DNA of 43,236 nucleotides, taken from Nitrospirales bacterium (GTDB lineage: Bacteria; Nitrospirota; Nitrospiria; Nitrospirales; UBA8639). The DNA lies in NCBI GenBank assembly GCA_020027535.1, contig JAHRAK010000017.1, positions 1 to 43,236 on the forward strand. Direction: 5' to 3'. The first letter of the stretch is position 1. Each line of letters starts with the position of its first letter. This document shows positions 17,851 through 25,300 of this stretch, in pieces. Under the pieces are notes generated by a model. The model had not been told where the DNA came from and ran no database searches. It saw nothing but the letters and a program-made list of their open reading frames with translations. Made by a program: the position numbers and the translations under genes.

Positions 17851-19020
17851 ATGTCACGCGACTTTAAACAAGAGATAAAAAATTTAGAAACTCGGCACCT
17901 GCGCCGGCAGCTACGGATCGTGGAGTCGCCTTCAGATACCACCATCATCATCGAAGGCCGCCAATTCATATCCATGGCCTCGAACAATTATCTCGGGTTG
18001 GCCAATCATCCCGCAGTCAACCGGGCGGCCATCGAAGCGATTGAACAATGGGGAGTCGGAGCCGGCGCCGCGCGTCTCATTTCCGGCACCATGACGCCCC
18101 ACCACCAACTGGAACAGGACCTGGCCCAATTCAAACAAGTCGAAGCTGCCCTGACCTTCGGCACGGGCTACACCACGAACTTGGGCCTTATCCCGGCACT
18201 CATCGACCGGGATGGCTTCATCCTCGCCGACCGCTACTGCCACGCCAGCCTGATCGAAGCCTGCCGGTTGGCCAAAGCCAAGCTACGCGTGTTTCACCAC
18301 AACGACGTCGAGCACCTGGAAAACCTGCTCAAAAAACGGGAAAAGGCCTGGCCCACCCTGGTCGTCACCGAAGGCGTCTTCAGCATGGACGGCGATCTCG
18401 CCCCACTCCCGGAGTTACTGGCACTCTGCCGGCAACATGAGGCCACGCTGGTCATCGACGACGCCCACGGCACCGGGGTCATGGGGGAAAACGGTCGAGG
18501 AACAATCGAACACTTCGGCTTGAATCCACAAGACCTCATCCAGATGGGCACACTCAGCAAAGCGATCGGAACCAGCGGAGGCTACGTCGCGGGACCGGCT
18601 TCCTTAAAAGACTACCTGATCAATACCTCAAAGGCCTTCATCTACACGACCGCCCAGCCACCAGCCATCGCCGGCGCATCGTCCACAGCCATTCGAATCA
18701 TTCAACGCGAACCCGCTCGCCGGGAACGCCTCCGGACCAACCGAAACGATCTCCATGCATCCCTGACGGGCATGGGCTTTCAACTCGCCGACTCGCAGAG
18801 CCCGATCCTGCCGATCATCGTGAAGTCGCCGGAACGAGCGTTGGAGATGTCTCAAGCCCTGTACGAAGCCGGCGTGTACGTCCCCGCCATCCGCCCCCCG
18901 ACCGTCCCCAAACACAGCAGCCGCCTACGCCTCACCGTGAGTTCGGAACATACGCAAGAGCAATTGGAGAACGTGGTTAGGAGCTTGCAAGAGGCAGGAC
19001 AAACCTTGCGTGTGATTTAG
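17851..19020 (+). CDS. bioF: 8-amino-7-oxononanoate synthase family PLP enzyme
   Basis: 389 residues, alpha-oxoamine synthase family. BioF joins pimeloyl thioester and alanine in biotin synthesis. Seen: SMASNNYLGLANHPAVNRAA, GSGAARLISGTM-like text (GAGAARLISGTMTPHHQLE), the PLP-stacking His in DRYCHASLIEA, TEGVFSMDGDLAPL, DDAHGTGVMG with the PLP-nitrogen Asp, and TLSKAIGTSGGYVAG with the Schiff-base Lys. The close relative 2-amino-3-ketobutyrate CoA ligase (kbl) has the same motifs; RRQLRIVESP near the start and the short C-terminus favour BioF. No other biotin gene is present in the window. Confidence 0.82.
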   Translation: MSRDFKQEIKNLETRHLRRQLRIVESPSDTTIIIEGRQFISMASNNYLGLANHPAVNRAAIEAIEQWGVGAGAARLISGTMTPHHQLEQDLAQFKQVEAALTFGTGYTTNLGLIPALIDRDGFILADRYCHASLIEACRLAKAKLRVFHHNDVEHLENLLKKREKAWPTLVVTEGVFSMDGDLAPLPELLALCRQHEATLVIDDAHGTGVMGENGRGTIEHFGLNPQDLIQMGTLSKAIGTSGGYVAGPASLKDYLINTSKAFIYTTAQPPAIAGASSTAIRIIQREPARRERLRTNRNDLHASLTGMGFQLADSQSPILPIIVKSPERALEMSQALYEAGVYVPAIRPPTVPKHSSRLRLTVSSEHTQEQLENVVRSLQEAGQTLRVI

Positions 19021-19053
19021 CGGTTAGGCGGCAGAAGTTTACTTGTAATACTC

Positions 19054-19278
19054 TCAACGAAAGCAGATTAGGCAAGGTGGACGACCAGCTTTCGCCGCTT
19101 CTTCTGCATTTGAATATGGCGGCTTCCAATAGTCCTCGACCGTATTTTTGTTTTGAGTGTGGGGACATCGACGACAGGGACAATGAAAAGGACGGATTTT
19201 GCCATGAGGTTTTTTGCTTGGGTTTTTTCTTGAAGCGATCACCTCTTTGACAGGCTTGTTACATAAATTACAAAGCAT
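19054..19278 (-). CDS. Small cysteine-rich protein, probably metal-binding
   Basis: 74 residues from an ATG at 19278 preceded by AGGA. Cys pairs at CNLC (residues 3-6), a CPCRRC cluster in the middle and CLIC near the C-terminus could hold one or two zinc ions. It is basic and ends in PPCLICFR. No family recognised. It could be a chance ORF, but the paired cysteines, the start and the spacing argue it is real. Confidence 0.5.
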   Translation of the reverse strand: MLCNLCNKPVKEVIASRKNPSKKPHGKIRPFHCPCRRCPHTQNKNTVEDYWKPPYSNAEEAAKAGRPPCLICFR

Positions 19279-19302
19279 TCTATTTTTCCTGTTAATGTCC
19301 TA

Positions 19303-19836
19303 TCACTGTCCAGGTTGCCACTCGCGCATCAGCCGTTGCGCTTCGGCAATCTGCGCCGGAGTCATTTTCGATGCGACCTCGTTGCGAGCTTGCACGGCCT
19401 TGTCTCGGAATTCCTGCTCGGAACTCGAAAGCCGAGAAGCCGCAAGATTGAACCATTTGTGCGCCTGAACATAGTTCTGCGGCACTCCTCGCCCCATAGC
19501 GTACATGGCCCCAAGTTTGGCCTGAGCCAAGACGTGGCCCTGTTCAGCCGCTTGATGATGCCAGCGCACGGCTTCGGCGTCGTCCTGCGGCACACCCCTG
19601 CCTTGTGCGTACATGAACCCGAGAAAGGCCTGAGCATCAGCAACGCCCTGCTCGGCAAGAGTGCGAAACGACTCGAAGGCAACGGCATAGTCGCCGCGAT
19701 TATACGCAGCCGAGGCTTCCTCAAACGTCTGTGCCCCCACGACCTGAGCGCTGAGCAGCACCAGCAGCGCCGAGGCGACCATACCTTGCAACCCAATACG
19801 GTGGATTCTCAATACTCTTGAGAGGAGTGAGGACAT
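19303..19836 (-). CDS. Exported Sel1-repeat (TPR-like) protein
   Basis: 177 residues with a signal peptide (GMVASALLVLLSAQVVGAQ, cleavage near residue 35). Then a TPR-like segment (YNRGDYAVAFESFRTLAEQG) and two clear Sel1 repeats, ADAQAFLGFMYAQGRGVPQD and VLAQAKLGAMYAMGRGVPQN. The C-terminal tail, KMTPAQIAEAQRLMREWQP, is a common ending of this family. Sel1 proteins act as scaffolds; no partner can be named. Confidence 0.85.
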   Translation of the reverse strand: MSSLLSRVLRIHRIGLQGMVASALLVLLSAQVVGAQTFEEASAAYNRGDYAVAFESFRTLAEQGVADAQAFLGFMYAQGRGVPQDDAEAVRWHHQAAEQGHVLAQAKLGAMYAMGRGVPQNYVQAHKWFNLAASRLSSSEQEFRDKAVQARNEVASKMTPAQIAEAQRLMREWQPGQ

Positions 19837-19842
19837 GCGCGT

Positions 19843-20214
19843 CTAGCCTTCCATGCTGTAAAAAAATTCTTCTTTCGTAATCTTGTCGTTCTCGACGGTA
19901 TAGAGGGCGACTTGTTCAAGTGTCATGCGCTGCTTGGTCTGTTTGCAGGTGACGTCGGTTTTGAACCAGAGCGCGAACCGGTCGCCATGGGGAAAGGGGC
20001 CGCGGAGTTCCCCGCTACGGACTTCATAATTCTCAAACCACCATTTGTTCTTCTTCTTGATCGCTTCAATGCCTCGTTGGATCTGTTCCATTTCGGGCAT
20101 GGCACAGGCTTCCACGCTCACCACGTCAGGGTGATACCATTTTTCAATGGCTTCCAGATTTTTCCCTTGCTGACACAGGACCACCAATTCCTTCCCGATT
20201 TCCATTACCGACAT
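19843..20214 (-). CDS. NTF2/SnoaL-like domain protein
   Basis: About 123 residues from the ATG at 20214, picked because AAAGGAG lies seven bases before it; the frame is open to 20265. The sequence EIGKELVVLCQQGKNLEAIE, KWYHPDVVSVEACAMPEME, a GIEAIKKKNKWWFENYE segment and RMTLEQVALYTVENDKITKE follow the cone-shaped SnoaL/NTF2 pattern used for small-molecule binding or catalysis. Substrate unknown. The gene ends six bases before the Sel1 gene begins, so they may form a two-gene unit. Confidence 0.78.
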   Translation of the reverse strand: MSVMEIGKELVVLCQQGKNLEAIEKWYHPDVVSVEACAMPEMEQIQRGIEAIKKKNKWWFENYEVRSGELRGPFPHGDRFALWFKTDVTCKQTKQRMTLEQVALYTVENDKITKEEFFYSMEG

Positions 20215-20490
20215 GACATGTCTCCTTTCCTCAAACAAGGCTTCAGAGTAGCAGATTTTCAGCATCGTTGATAATCCGAATCATCCCTGGCAGCGCAGGC
20301 GCCAAACAATTGGGAATCAACTCCGTATTCAATGCCAATTACGCTCTTGAGTTAATTTACTCAGTAGGCCTTTCATAAGACAAAGTCAGGGCAAAGCAAG
20401 CCGATATACAAAGAGATCGAAGGTCTTAATGCGCTTGTCGATGGCTTTTTCCCTTAGGCATGTGTTAAAGCATAGGCCACGGAGGGTGTT

Positions 20491-20727
20491 GTGATCCCTG
20501 AACGATACGTCAAGCTATTCAAGAACGGACGGAACCAGGCAGTGCGGATTCCTCGCGAATTCAAACTTCCCGGTGAGGTTGTCCTCATGCGCAAGGAAGG
20601 CGACCGACTGATCATTGAACCTGCCTCGCCAAAGTCCCTGCTGGCGGTACTGGCAACGCTAAGACCACTGGATGAGGAGTTCCCGCCGATCCCCGAGTTG
20701 CCGGTCCATTTCGTCGCACTCTTATGA
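20491..20727 (+). CDS. Orphan VapB-type antitoxin (AbrB fold)
   Basis: 78 residues from a GTG with GGAGG five bases before it. KLFKNGRNQAVRIPREFKLP followed by VVLMRKEGDRLIIEP is the SpoVT/AbrB DNA-binding domain of VapB antitoxins, and LRPLDEEFPPIPELP is the acidic tail that normally blocks the PIN toxin. The expected vapC does not follow: 34 bases on, a gamma-glutamyltransferase gene starts, and neither strand of that stretch reads as a PIN domain. The toxin was lost or replaced. Confidence 0.82.
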   Translation: MIPERYVKLFKNGRNQAVRIPREFKLPGEVVLMRKEGDRLIIEPASPKSLLAVLATLRPLDEEFPPIPELPVHFVALL

Positions 20728-20761
20728 TCTCCTCTCCGATGATCCCCTCAAAGTCCGGGAC

Positions 20762-22477
20762 ATGATTCTCTTCCTTGCAGCCTTTCTGCTTCTGACGCCG
20801 GTCTTCGCCCAGACGAGGGAGGAATCGAAGAATGCAACAGATTTCCCTCCAAAGCCGCTCACAGTAGCACAAGAAAACACGATCGTCGCGGCCAATCCCT
20901 TGGCGGCACAGGCAGGGGACCGGATCATGGCCGAAGAAGGATCGGCGGCGGATGCTGCGGTTGCCGCGCTTTTGGTCCTCAACGTGGTCGAACCGCAGTC
21001 CAGTGGCATTGGAGGCGGGGCCTTTGCGCTCGTCCATGGCCCGAAGGGGCTCACCACGTGGGACGCGCGCGAGACCGCACCTGCGGGCGCCACACCCGGC
21101 ATGTTCATGGAGAACGGCGAACCCCTGCCCTTTCGCGCTGCTGTGGCATCGGGGCGTTCCATCGGCGTGCCGGGTCTTGTGCGCCTGCTGGAGGCGCTCC
21201 ATGCGCGCAACGGCAAACTCCCGTGGGGCGAGCTGTTCCAGCCCGCGATCCTGTTGGCGCGCGACGGGTTCGAGGTAAGCCCGCGCCTGGCGAATGTATT
21301 GGCCCGATACGCCGCGCGCTTGAACGGAACGGACGCCGCGGCAATCTTCCTTCCCGGCGGCGAGCCGGTGGCGAAGGGCACGATCCTGAAACAGCCACGA
21401 CTCGCCGAGACGTTCGACCTCATTGCCGCGCATGGCGGCAACGCTCTTTACACCGGCCCTCTGGCTGAACAAATCGTCGCGGCGGCACGCCGCAGCCCGC
21501 GCCCAGGTTCGCTCAGCCTGCACGATCTCGCCGCCTACCGGGTCATTGAACGTCCTGCTGTCTGTCATCGCTACCGCCGCTATCGCGTCTGCGGCATGGG
21601 GCCGCCGTCCTCGGGAGCCACCACGACCGGCCAGATCCTCATGCTTCTCGACCGGTTCAAGCTGGATGACTTCAAGTTGGACGGGCCACGGCTCTGGCAC
21701 CTCTTCGCCAGCGCCTCGCGGCTGGCCTACGCTGATCGTGCCCGCTACCTCGCGGACGGCGATTTCGTGAAGGTGCCCGTCGAAGGTTTGCTCGATCCCA
21801 CGTACATGGACGCCCGCGCGCGGTTGATCAATCCGTTCGAAGCCGCGAAGGACGAAGCCGCGGCCGGTGATCCGCCAGGGCAAGCGGAAGAACTCCACGC
21901 ACCGGACATGCGGGAGGATCTGCCCGGCACGACCCACCTCTCGGTTGTCGACAAGGACGGGCTCGCGATCAGTCTGACCGCATCGATCGAGATTGCCTTC
22001 GGATCGGGCCGCATGGCTGGAGGATTCCTGCTCAACAACCAGTTGACCGATTTCTCATTCCGCGCAACGGACGCCGACGGCGTACCCATTGCCAATGCAC
22101 CAGCACCGGGCAAGCGCCCCCGTTCATCCATGGCGCCGACCATCGCCTATCTGGATAGCAAGCCGATCGTATTGACCGGTTCACCGGGCGGTGGGCGCAT
22201 TCCGGAATACGTCGCGCAGAGTCTTGTCGCCATGCTGACCTTTGAGGCGGACCCGGCCACCGCTGCGGCGCTGCCGCACGTCTCGCAGCGCAATCGCGGA
22301 ACAGTCGCGCTTGAGCCCGGCATGCCCGCCTCCATCACAGATGGCCTCAAGGCCCTGGGACACAAGATCGAGGAGGCGGAGATGACCTCCGGGCTGCATA
22401 TCATTCGCATCCTGCCGGACGGCACGCTCCTGGGCGGCGCCGATCCGAGGCGGGAAGGCGTGGCTGTCGGCCGCTGA
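20762..22477 (+). CDS. ggt: Gamma-glutamyltransferase
   Basis: 571 residues from the ATG at 20762; longer open frame upstream lacks any family similarity. A signal peptide (MILFLAAFLLLTPVFAQ) sends it to the periplasm, where the enzyme cleaves or transfers the glutamyl group of glutathione. The precursor cuts itself before the catalytic Thr390 in GTTHLSVVDKDGLAISLT. Also seen: ANPLAAQAGDRIMAEEGSAA, SSGIGGGAFALVH, the substrate Arg in WDARETAPA, and the small-subunit GSPGGGRIPEYV loop. Base composition is clearly higher in GC than the genes to the left (hand count 41 of 60 at 21241-21300 against 31 of 60 at 16021-16080), which suggests it was acquired. Confidence 0.93.
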   Translation: MILFLAAFLLLTPVFAQTREESKNATDFPPKPLTVAQENTIVAANPLAAQAGDRIMAEEGSAADAAVAALLVLNVVEPQSSGIGGGAFALVHGPKGLTTWDARETAPAGATPGMFMENGEPLPFRAAVASGRSIGVPGLVRLLEALHARNGKLPWGELFQPAILLARDGFEVSPRLANVLARYAARLNGTDAAAIFLPGGEPVAKGTILKQPRLAETFDLIAAHGGNALYTGPLAEQIVAAARRSPRPGSLSLHDLAAYRVIERPAVCHRYRRYRVCGMGPPSSGATTTGQILMLLDRFKLDDFKLDGPRLWHLFASASRLAYADRARYLADGDFVKVPVEGLLDPTYMDARARLINPFEAAKDEAAAGDPPGQAEELHAPDMREDLPGTTHLSVVDKDGLAISLTASIEIAFGSGRMAGGFLLNNQLTDFSFRATDADGVPIANAPAPGKRPRSSMAPTIAYLDSKPIVLTGSPGGGRIPEYVAQSLVAMLTFEADPATAAALPHVSQRNRGTVALEPGMPASITDGLKALGHKIEEAEMTSGLHIIRILPDGTLLGGADPRREGVAVGR

Positions 22478-22885
22478 GGTCACTGTCGGGTTACGCTGCG
22501 CTAACCCGACCTACTGTGGCTGAACGGATCGTCGCGGAGATCGCGGACGGTCTTGCAGGGCCTGAGCGCCCGGACGTGGGCCTCGGCGAGCGTGACCGTG
22601 GGCATGGGTGTGCATCCGGGTCGAGGTGCAGTCTGGTGCAAACTGTTGCACAAGCGGTCTCCTGAAAAGTAAAGTACTTAAAGAAAAGATTCCAGTGATT
22701 CAGCATCGGAGGTGCGGCGCAGTGCCGGCCTGACGTGTCGACAGACCGCAGGCGGCCTTATCATCCCCGGCGTGTGATGTATGCCCAGACCCGGATCAGG
22801 CAAAGCGCGAAAACAGGGTGAACAGCCCCATACGGCGTTGCGAAGACCGGAGCCCGCAGCCATAGGGCAACTGGACGAACCGCCG
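22478..22885. other. 408-base gap between ggt and carbonic anhydrase
   Basis: Starts with a REP-like palindrome (22485-22514). Then about 160 bases of GC-rich text that could be worn coding sequence (AERIVAEIADGLAGPERPDV in one frame, but stops and frame changes follow). A short AT-rich stretch with AAAGTAAAGTACTTAAAGAA lies at 22665-22690. I support no gene or promoter here. Confidence 0.4.
22485..22514. repeat. REP-like palindrome
   Basis: GTCGGGTTACGCTGCGCTAA then CCCGACCTAC: near-perfect inverted repeat, directly after the ggt stop; may act as a 3' stabiliser. Confidence 0.75.
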
Positions 22886-23527
22886 ATGGACGAGCCGCTA
22901 CCGCAGATCGGAATTCTGTTCGCGAAAAACCGGGAGTGGGCGAAGCACCTGAAGGAGACCGATCCGGACTACTTTAAGCACCTCGCCAAACAGCAGAAAC
23001 CGGAGCTCCTCTGGATCGGCTGCGCCGACAGCCGGGTACCGGCCAACCAGATCATCGACCTGCCGCCCGGCAAAGTGTTCGTGCACCGCAACATCGCCAA
23101 CGTGGTCGTCCATTCCGATCTGAGCTGCCTCTCGGTCCTGCAGTATGCGGTGGAGGTGCTGACGGTTCGGCACGTCATCCTCTGCGGCCACTACGGGTGT
23201 GGCGGGGTCCGCGAATCCCTGGCCGAACCGGAGCACGGGCTGATCGACAACTGGCTCAACCACATCCGCACTGTTCAGCGGCTTCACCGCGCCGAGCTCG
23301 ATGCCTTGGAAGGCGAGGCGCGTGAACGACGACTGTGCGAACTGAACGTGATCGAGCAGATGTGCAACGTAGCCAACACAACCATAGTGCGCGACGCCTG
23401 GGCGGCCGGCACGGGCCCGGACATTCACGGCTGGGTCTACGACATTGACGACGGACTGCTGCGGACGCTGTGCCTGTGGGTCCGCAACGACGACGCCCCC
23501 TTCATCGTGCACAAGGCGGGAGGGTAA
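22886..23527 (+). CDS. can: Beta-class carbonic anhydrase
   Basis: 213 residues from the ATG at 22886, which matches the normal N-terminus of Can proteins; the frame opens at 22781 but those 35 residues are low in complexity. Interconverts CO2 and bicarbonate. Zinc ligands are Cys46 in WIGCADSRVP, His102 and Cys105 in LCGHYGCGGV; Asp48 and Arg50 form the catalytic dyad. HRNIANVVVHSDLSCLSVLQ and LCELNVIEQMCNV and IHGWVYDIDDGLL match the E. coli Can type throughout. GC-rich like ggt. It could supply bicarbonate for CO2 fixation or carboxylases. Confidence 0.93.
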   Translation: MDEPLPQIGILFAKNREWAKHLKETDPDYFKHLAKQQKPELLWIGCADSRVPANQIIDLPPGKVFVHRNIANVVVHSDLSCLSVLQYAVEVLTVRHVILCGHYGCGGVRESLAEPEHGLIDNWLNHIRTVQRLHRAELDALEGEARERRLCELNVIEQMCNVANTTIVRDAWAAGTGPDIHGWVYDIDDGLLRTLCLWVRNDDAPFIVHKAGG

Positions 23528-23545
23528 ACGGTCAAGGGCGCCGCG

Positions 23546-24067
23546 CTACGGCACTTCTTCGATCTTCAGGAGATAGGTGATGATCTTGTCCAGGGCGCCG
23601 GCGGTGAGTTTTTGGCCGTACCACCGCGGCATGACGCGGTCGGGATACCCCTGGACAATATAGGCGCCCGGATTCAGAATGGATTCCTGCACGTATTCCC
23701 ACTCAGTTTTCGCGTTCCCGTGATAGTTCGGATCGGCCAGGCGCCGGCGGGCGTTCGTGCCCAATTCCAGCTTCGGGCCTTCCCGGTCTTTTGCGACGCG
23801 AATGCCCGGAATCATGTGACAGGCGGCACACCCGGACTGGACAAAAATTTTGTCGATGGGCTCTTTTCCCGTGGCCAGAGGCACCAGGGCTTTCTCCACC
23901 ACCTGCTTGGCCTCATCCTGGGTTTTTTCAATCTTATCTGCTGTTTCTTCCTGGGGCTTGTTCTCCAGCTCGACGCGGTTGAGCGTCCAAAGGAACACCA
24001 CGCACATGAGCCCGACGATGATGATGGTCTCTTTATTCCACTGACCCGGTTTTTTATGTGCAGCCAC
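23546..24067 (-). CDS. Membrane-anchored monoheme cytochrome c
   Basis: 173 residues from a GTG at 24067 with GGAAGGGAAAG before it. One N-terminal helix (ETIIIVGLMCVVFLWTL) anchors the protein; a charged coiled segment (EETADKIEKTQDEAKQVVEK) spaces the heme domain from the membrane. The heme site is CAACH, in FVQSGCAACHMIPG, and VMPRWYGQKL probably offers the axial Met. The domain ends with LDKIITYLLKIEE, the usual last helix of class I cytochromes. It carries electrons on the periplasmic side; the partner oxidase or reductase is not in the window. The frame stays open upstream to 4 codons before 24107, across the structured element at 24076-24147. Confidence 0.85.
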   Translation of the reverse strand: MAAHKKPGQWNKETIIIVGLMCVVFLWTLNRVELENKPQEETADKIEKTQDEAKQVVEKALVPLATGKEPIDKIFVQSGCAACHMIPGIRVAKDREGPKLELGTNARRRLADPNYHGNAKTEWEYVQESILNPGAYIVQGYPDRVMPRWYGQKLTAGALDKIITYLLKIEEVP

Positions 24068-24075
24068 GCACTTTC

Positions 24076-24147
24076 CCTTCCGGTTGGAGTCGAACCGACG
24101 CCCGTTTATTTCTAGCACAAGCCAGTGGGTCCCACCAACCGGGGAAG
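24076..24147 (-). promoter_or_regulatory. Structured 5' element before the cytochrome c gene
   Basis: CCGGTTGG at 24080-24087 pairs perfectly with CCAACCGG at 24135-24142, extended by TTCC/GGAA with a two-base bulge. Inside lie two small hairpins, GTGG-GAC-CCAC and GTCG-GTT-CGAC, making a three-way junction of 71 bases. It contains GGTTCGACTCC, as in a tRNA T-loop, but no anticodon arm folds. Function unknown: leader structure, or relic of a tRNA-like sequence. Confidence 0.35.
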
Positions 24148-24197
24148 CATTGTACCGCGTATTTTTGGTAGGCTGATGACCGGGAAACCGATTTTCT

Positions 24198-25220
24198 ATG
24201 CGACCGAATCAGAGCTTGTTACCGTTTGCTCCCCATCCTTGGTTAACGAATCCGCACGTCCAAACCCTGGTGGCCAAGTTTCGACGCCGGCCCCATCTTC
24301 TCGCCAACGTCCCGATGGAGGACCGCCTGTTCCAGGTCGATCCTCAATCGCAGATCAAAGGCGTGTGCAGTTGGCAACCGGACCGCCAGGCCCCCGCGCT
24401 CGTCCTGGTGCACGGGTTGGAGGGGTGCCATGACTCGCAATACATGCGAGGCATCGCCCACAAGGCCTGGCACGCCGGATTTCACGTCATCCGCTTGAAT
24501 CAACGAAACTGCGCGGAGACCGAACACCTCACCCTCACTCTGTACAACGCGGGATTGAGCCGGGACATTCGGGCCGTGGTGGACGAGTTGGTCGGAAAGG
24601 ACGGCATCCAAGCCCTCTGGGTCGTGGGGTATTCGATGGGTGGGAACCTGGTGTTGAAAATGGCAGGCGAGGCCGGGGAGACCTGTCCCGGTCTGCGAGG
24701 TGTGGCCACCGTCTGTCCCAACGTCCATCCAGCGGCGTGCGTGGCGGCGTTAGAGCAACGGCGTAATTGGATCTACCAGCAACACTTTGTGCGAAAGCTC
24801 AAGGCGCGACTCGAACGCAAAGCGACGTGCTTCCCGGGACAATGGGACCTGTCTCTTTTGCAAAACGTCCGGACCCTGTCTCAATTCGATGATGCCTACA
24901 CGGCTCCCGATGGCGGATACCGCAATGCGGCCGACTATTATGAACGATCAGGGTCCCGCCACGTGCTTGAAGACATTCGCGTCCCCACCTTGCTCATCAC
25001 GGCCCAAGACGACCCCTTTGTTCCTTTTGCCTCGTTCGATGTTCCACGGATCCATGCTAATCCCTGCATTCAACTCATCACCTCCGCGAAGGGCGGGCAC
25101 TGTGGCTTTCTCCAACAATCACGGGCAAGCGAAGACGCGCATTGGGCGGAAAATCGAATTGTCGAGTTTATTCAACGGGGTGACAAACAAGGCCGTAGTT
25201 CAGGTAGTAGGTCGGGGTAG
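24198..25220 (+). CDS. YheT-family alpha/beta hydrolase
   Basis: 340 residues. The family opening HPWLTNPHVQTLVAKFRRR is present, then LVLVHGLEGCHDSQYMRGIA (oxyanion loop), IRLNQRNCAETEHLT, the nucleophile elbow VVGYSMGGNLVLKMAGE, the acid in LLITAQDDPFVP and the base His in SAKGGHCGF. YheT and its relatives (ABHD1/3-like) are esterases or lipases with few known substrates. The last ten residues (QGRSSGSRSG) come from repeat-like DNA (AGTAGGTCGGGGTAG) at the edge of a REP element, so the stop was probably displaced by it. Confidence 0.9.
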   Translation: MRPNQSLLPFAPHPWLTNPHVQTLVAKFRRRPHLLANVPMEDRLFQVDPQSQIKGVCSWQPDRQAPALVLVHGLEGCHDSQYMRGIAHKAWHAGFHVIRLNQRNCAETEHLTLTLYNAGLSRDIRAVVDELVGKDGIQALWVVGYSMGGNLVLKMAGEAGETCPGLRGVATVCPNVHPAACVAALEQRRNWIYQQHFVRKLKARLERKATCFPGQWDLSLLQNVRTLSQFDDAYTAPDGGYRNAADYYERSGSRHVLEDIRVPTLLITAQDDPFVPFASFDVPRIHANPCIQLITSAKGGHCGFLQQSRASEDAHWAENRIVEFIQRGDKQGRSSGSRSG

Positions 25221-25248
25221 GTCGGATTAGCGAAGCGTAACCCGACAA
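25219..25248. repeat. REP-like palindrome
   Basis: GTCGGATTAGCGAAGCGTAA then CCCGACAAC, directly at the end of the YheT-type gene. Confidence 0.7.
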
Positions 25249-25255
25249 CGCAACT

Positions 25256-25296
25256 CCCCCTCACCCAAGCCCTCTCCCGCCAGGGGAGAGAGGGTT
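25256..25296. repeat. CCCTCACCC-type palindromic repeat
   Basis: CCCCTCACCCAAGCCCTCTC and, after CCGCCA, GGGGAGAGAGGG; inverted repeat between the convergent YheT-type gene and purC, where it may serve as a two-way terminator. Confidence 0.65.
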
Positions 25297-25300
25297 GACA

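Noticed and set aside
20612-21937. 441-codon open frame on the minus strand opposite ggt
   Set aside because: It is opposite a gene with complete GGT motifs; high GC removes stop codons from the antisense frame, and the product is Arg/Gly-rich without motifs.
22515-22680. Relic of a pterin-synthase-like gene after ggt
   Set aside because: One frame reads AERIVAEIADGLAGPERPDV, loosely like the end of a QueD-type protein, but too short and broken to support.
24076-24147. tRNA gene
   Set aside because: T-loop-like text and 71-base length, but acceptor ends mismatch, no T at position 8, no anticodon stem. Kept only as a structured element.
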